This document shows positions 22,961-64,000 of a stretch of DNA of 64,000 nucleotides, piece after piece (position 1 is the first letter of the stretch; the number at the start of each line of letters is the position of its first letter). The notes below the pieces were generated by a model. The model was not told the DNA's origin, did no database searches, and was given only the letters and a program-made list of their open reading frames with translations. This DNA comes from Candidula unifasciata (lineage: Eukaryota; Mollusca; Gastropoda; Stylommatophora; Geomitridae): positions 1,315,765-1,379,764 of the forward strand of contig CAJHNH020004557.1 of assembly GCA_905116865.2 (NCBI GenBank). Direction: 5' to 3'. Position numbers and translations under genes: made by a program.

Positions 22961-24149
22961 AATATTTAGTCACTGTGTTGTCACAACCATCTGCTGCCCC
23001 AAAAATAGCCATAACTATAATAAACACAGTTAACTACCATACCTTTTCCCGCTCATGAAAAACAAGGTACTCACCACAAAGTGTCTAAAAATGTGCTGGT
23101 ACTCATCATAAAGTGTCATTTACAGTAGCACTGAAAAAATTATGCTGTTACAGACCGCCGAAAAAAAAAAGCCGTGGTTAACTGTCCAAGTTAAGAATTC
23201 ATCACATTAGCTGAAGTTTTAACAATAAATATTCTGCAGATACATTGTTTTGGACTGAAAAGTGAGGGCATGTGGCTTGTGCTAGTGTACAATAAGTAGA
23301 ACAGTGTTCGAACTCAAATCTCCAGGTTTACCACGCAAGTACTCTAACTTTTTAACCATGCTAACATAATTACTTTCTATATATACATCACATATATAAT
23401 GTTAAACAAATTTTCTAAAGTAAATGTTAAAAATGTAAATGCTCAACATAAAGTAACTTCTACAGAATATAAACAGCAATGTATGTACAGATGCCAACAC
23501 AAGTTGACATGTTAAACAAATTTACAGTGAATTTATCAAATAAAACAGCTATGTATTTCCATATGCTCATGAAAATTTAAACAGAGTATAAACAGATTTG
23601 TCTTGATATGTTAAACAATAATTAGTGATTTACATATGATGTCAATTACATGTAAGCTGAGAATAACCTTCAAGACAAATTAACATATACAAACTCAATG
23701 CAAAATAAATAGAGGTGCAGGTACATATACAATATAACAAATGTACACAGATTTTAAATAAATATACAGTGGCTTCAGTAAAGTTTAAACAGAGATTCAC
23801 ACATGTAAACTATCAGATGTTACATAAATTACAAAAGCACTTTCATAATATTTACAATATTTACAAAAGCTTTGGTGGTGAATAAGCAAAGGTTTTGTTG
23901 TTGTTGTATGTAAGCCATGATATACACATATAAAATACATAAATGTAGTCTTTATGAAAGTATAAATACTCGTTTTGTACACGTATGTACAATGACATAC
24001 AGACTTTTTAAAATAAATATAAACAGTAACCTTCATGAATTCTAAATAGAGGCTGACATATTTACACCGTTGTGTACGTGTGTGCACATGCGTGTGTGCA
24101 TGTGTATATACACATATATACATATATTTTGTTACTGCTGGTATCTTTC
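22961..24149. other. gene-free intergenic stretch
   Basis: A tRNA-like fragment on the minus strand (ttgagttcgaacactg as B box) sits at about 23265-23360. From about 23400 to 24010 the sequence is AT-rich with recurring ataaacag and gttaaacaa words, probably a worn minisatellite. A TG/CA-rich patch lies at 24070-24125. Confidence 0.4.
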
Positions 24150-24211
24150 CATCTTTCCAGACAACAGTGTTATACCAGACTATAGAGAGGTGTGAGGATC
24201 AAAACCTATGA

Positions 24212-24320
24212 CAATGGCCAGTTTGACTAGCAGGACTTGCTCAAGTTCATGGCCAGTATGACTAGCAGGACTTGCTCAAGTTCATGGCCAGTATGACTAG
24301 CAGGACTTGCTCAAGTTCAG
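24212..24320. repeat. 35-bp direct repeat, three copies
   Basis: The unit atggccagtttgactagcag plus gacttgctcaagttc occurs three times in a row, the last two carrying the same T to A change. Low divergence suggests recent duplication. Confidence 0.95.
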
Positions 24321-24887
24321 AAGAATTTTCCACAAGTGCATGGGATTTCATGCAAGTGCTTTGTCTCAGATTCTTAACTCTAAACCTACCTGCAGTTATT
24401 TCCTAATTTACCTTTCCCGATGTTTCACCACCCCCCCCCCCCCACCCCCAATGCGCTGATCCATGACATTATGTTCACATGAATTCCCCTTAATACATGT
24501 ACCATGTATGTCCCACATTTTTATATCGTAGTAGAGGCCAACCTTGACATCTTCTACCCATCTGTACTTTACCATAGTGGACGTCCTTAGGGGTTCTACC
24601 ATTCGCCATCCTCCAAGTGTGTCCTAGCCACCTGAGCCTTCAAATACTCAGCATTAGGAAAACTGTTGATACTTGCTTATTTTATCACCTGAAGTCTCAT
24701 GCTCTAATTGTGGCAAGTTCTTCTTAAAGCGAGCGGGTCTTGCTGATCATATTCACACAACCTTGCACATGTCGCCTCATCTAAAATCGAATCTTCCTTC
24801 AGCATTTGTTAATATATTTTTTTACAGGAAACATTATCTTCTGTTAGTTATATGTGTGGCTGCTGTGAACTGATGATGCATGAACAG
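24321..24887. other. gene-free stretch below the TRPA1 3' end
   Basis: Contains a poly(C) run at about 24430-24446 and nothing else recognised. It may belong to the TRPA1 3'UTR, whose end I could not place. Confidence 0.4.
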
Positions 24888-25112
24888 TTAAACTTCTTCT
24901 TCATATTCTTTTTCTTCTGTGCATTCACAGGTTTAAAATCTGGTGGAAAGTTCTGGTTTTTCAACCACATCTGGACTTTAATCTTGTTCCAGAGCTTGAG
25001 TTTTGTGTGCCTATATATTTTACAGATCTGGCATATTTGTGTTTAGACCATTAGTTCCTCATCTTTCAGGCAGATGCACTCCACCTTTGAAGCCAAATTT
25101 TATGAGGTGATA
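24888..25112 (-). mobile_element. SINE-A, reverse copy
   Basis: Begins acttcttcttcat (the reversed GAA-type tail), then ctggtggaaagttctggttt, then tcttgttccagagcttgag, then ttcaggcagatgcactccac. Intergenic, downstream of the TRPA1 stop. Confidence 0.75.
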
Positions 25113-25244
25113 GTCAGGGGCAGTGTGTCTATCTTCCCTGCCCCATCAACCACAATGTTGTCCCAGACCACACATGGGAAGAACAAATAAACAACAGTAG
25201 CAACATTCTACTCCCTCTGATTGGCACACACACACAAAAACCAG

Positions 25245-25725
25245 TCCAACATGTAATGGATTCACAGAGCATGCTTCAGAAAATATAAATTGTTGTTCTA
25301 CGAGCTCAGTAGCTTACAATGCTGGATAAGACTCAGATTAGGAGCATATCATGGAGTTTCTGCCCACAACATTCAGATAATGAGCAAGCTGATAGACTCC
25401 CTGCTCCAGCTCTCCTGGGTGGTGAGCTACTTGATGATAGAACAGACATGGTGAAGGTTCTCTGGGATCAAGTGGACAGTGCAACAGAACAGACAGATCA
25501 TCCATACTTCCAAAGACTTATTCAGCAGGAAGTGAGTAGAGGTTCTGAACGATGTTCTCTGCTGAGGGGAAAGCATGGGCAGACTTTTAATCAGGGTAAA
25601 ACTGGCACTATTAGCATACAAACTCTTCACTGCCTACTGAGGAAGGAGACTGAGCACCTGTGGGAACTGCAGAGTGCAGTGATGTCAATTCTAGATTGAT
25701 TCATTCATTCAACAGATGATCTGAA
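25245..25725 (+). mobile_element. LINE-a fragment, antisense to the TRPA1 3' region
   Basis: Reads VMDSQSMLQKI, then HSDNEQADRLP, then LLRGKHGQTFNQGKTG and LLRKETEHLWELQSAVMS, and ends in ttcattcattc. It lies 73 bases beyond the TRPA1 stop, opposite in strand, and so probably forms part of the 3'UTR or terminates it. Confidence 0.85.
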
Positions 25726-25797
25726 ACAAAGAAATGGAAGGCAGCATCCAGAATGATTAGCTGCCTGAGCAGAGAGATTATAGCTGAAGAAAGGCTG

Positions 25798-63917
<38,120 letters not shown>

Positions 63918-64000
63918 CTGAAAAAAAATGAAAAAAAAAAAATAAGGAATTTGCATCTGTCAAAAACATATTCAAATAACTTCAAAGAATGTACCATAAA

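Overview
The window is eukaryotic, from an intron-rich and repeat-laden animal genome. Two conserved animal genes with canonical GT/AG introns, many 5'-truncated non-LTR retrotransposons, tRNA-derived SINEs and long intronic minisatellites point to a lophotrochozoan. A mollusc, perhaps a gastropod, is my best guess; it is an inference from general look, not from a diagnostic sequence. There are no bacterial operons, rRNA genes or CRISPR arrays.

Both host genes are on the minus strand. (1) Catalase: a 19-codon first coding exon (8649-8705) and a second exon (3420-3591) that ends just after the distal haem histidine. The two join in phase and the rest of the gene lies off the left edge. (2) A TRPA1-type cation channel: 18 coding exons from 63917 down to the stop codon at 25798. 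All 17 junctions agree in phase. They encode 913 residues: about 11 ankyrin repeats, the linker before S1, six membrane helices with pore, the post-S6 helix and an acidic coiled-coil tail. The N-terminus (roughly 200 residues by comparison with vertebrate TRPA1) lies off the right edge. No other host gene was found.

Layout, left to right. 1-2040: catalase intron 2, nothing recognised. 2040-3905: a 19-bp minisatellite in which catalase exon 2 is embedded, with a LINE fragment inside it. 3906-8648: catalase intron 1, holding LINE pieces and a foldback MITE that landed inside a LINE. 8706-25797: intergenic, with SINEs, an 88-bp repeat, a 36-bp and a 46-bp minisatellite, a second MITE and a hairpin. 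25798-64000: the TRPA1 gene. Its introns hold LINE fragments of at least five families, six or more SINE types, piggyBac-like non-autonomous elements, and minisatellites at 35.6-36.2, 37.4-41.1, 42.6-43.5 and 43.8-44.3 kb.

The most striking pattern is that several minisatellites begin at, or within about 10 bases of, a splice junction and carry copies of the splice-site sequence: the catalase exon 2 donor and the acceptors of TRPA1 exons 9, 10 and 13. A second theme is a modular SINE population: two SINE types share a head but have different tails, and several LINE and SINE families end in GAA/AAG repeats rather than poly(A). In the TRPA1 protein most of the reactive cysteines known from vertebrates are absent in my by-eye alignment.

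Family labels used below (LINE-a to -e, SINE-A to -F, TRPA1 e1-e18) are local names. Repeat boundaries are read by eye and are approximate unless target-site duplications are stated. Exon boundaries are exact to the base as read.
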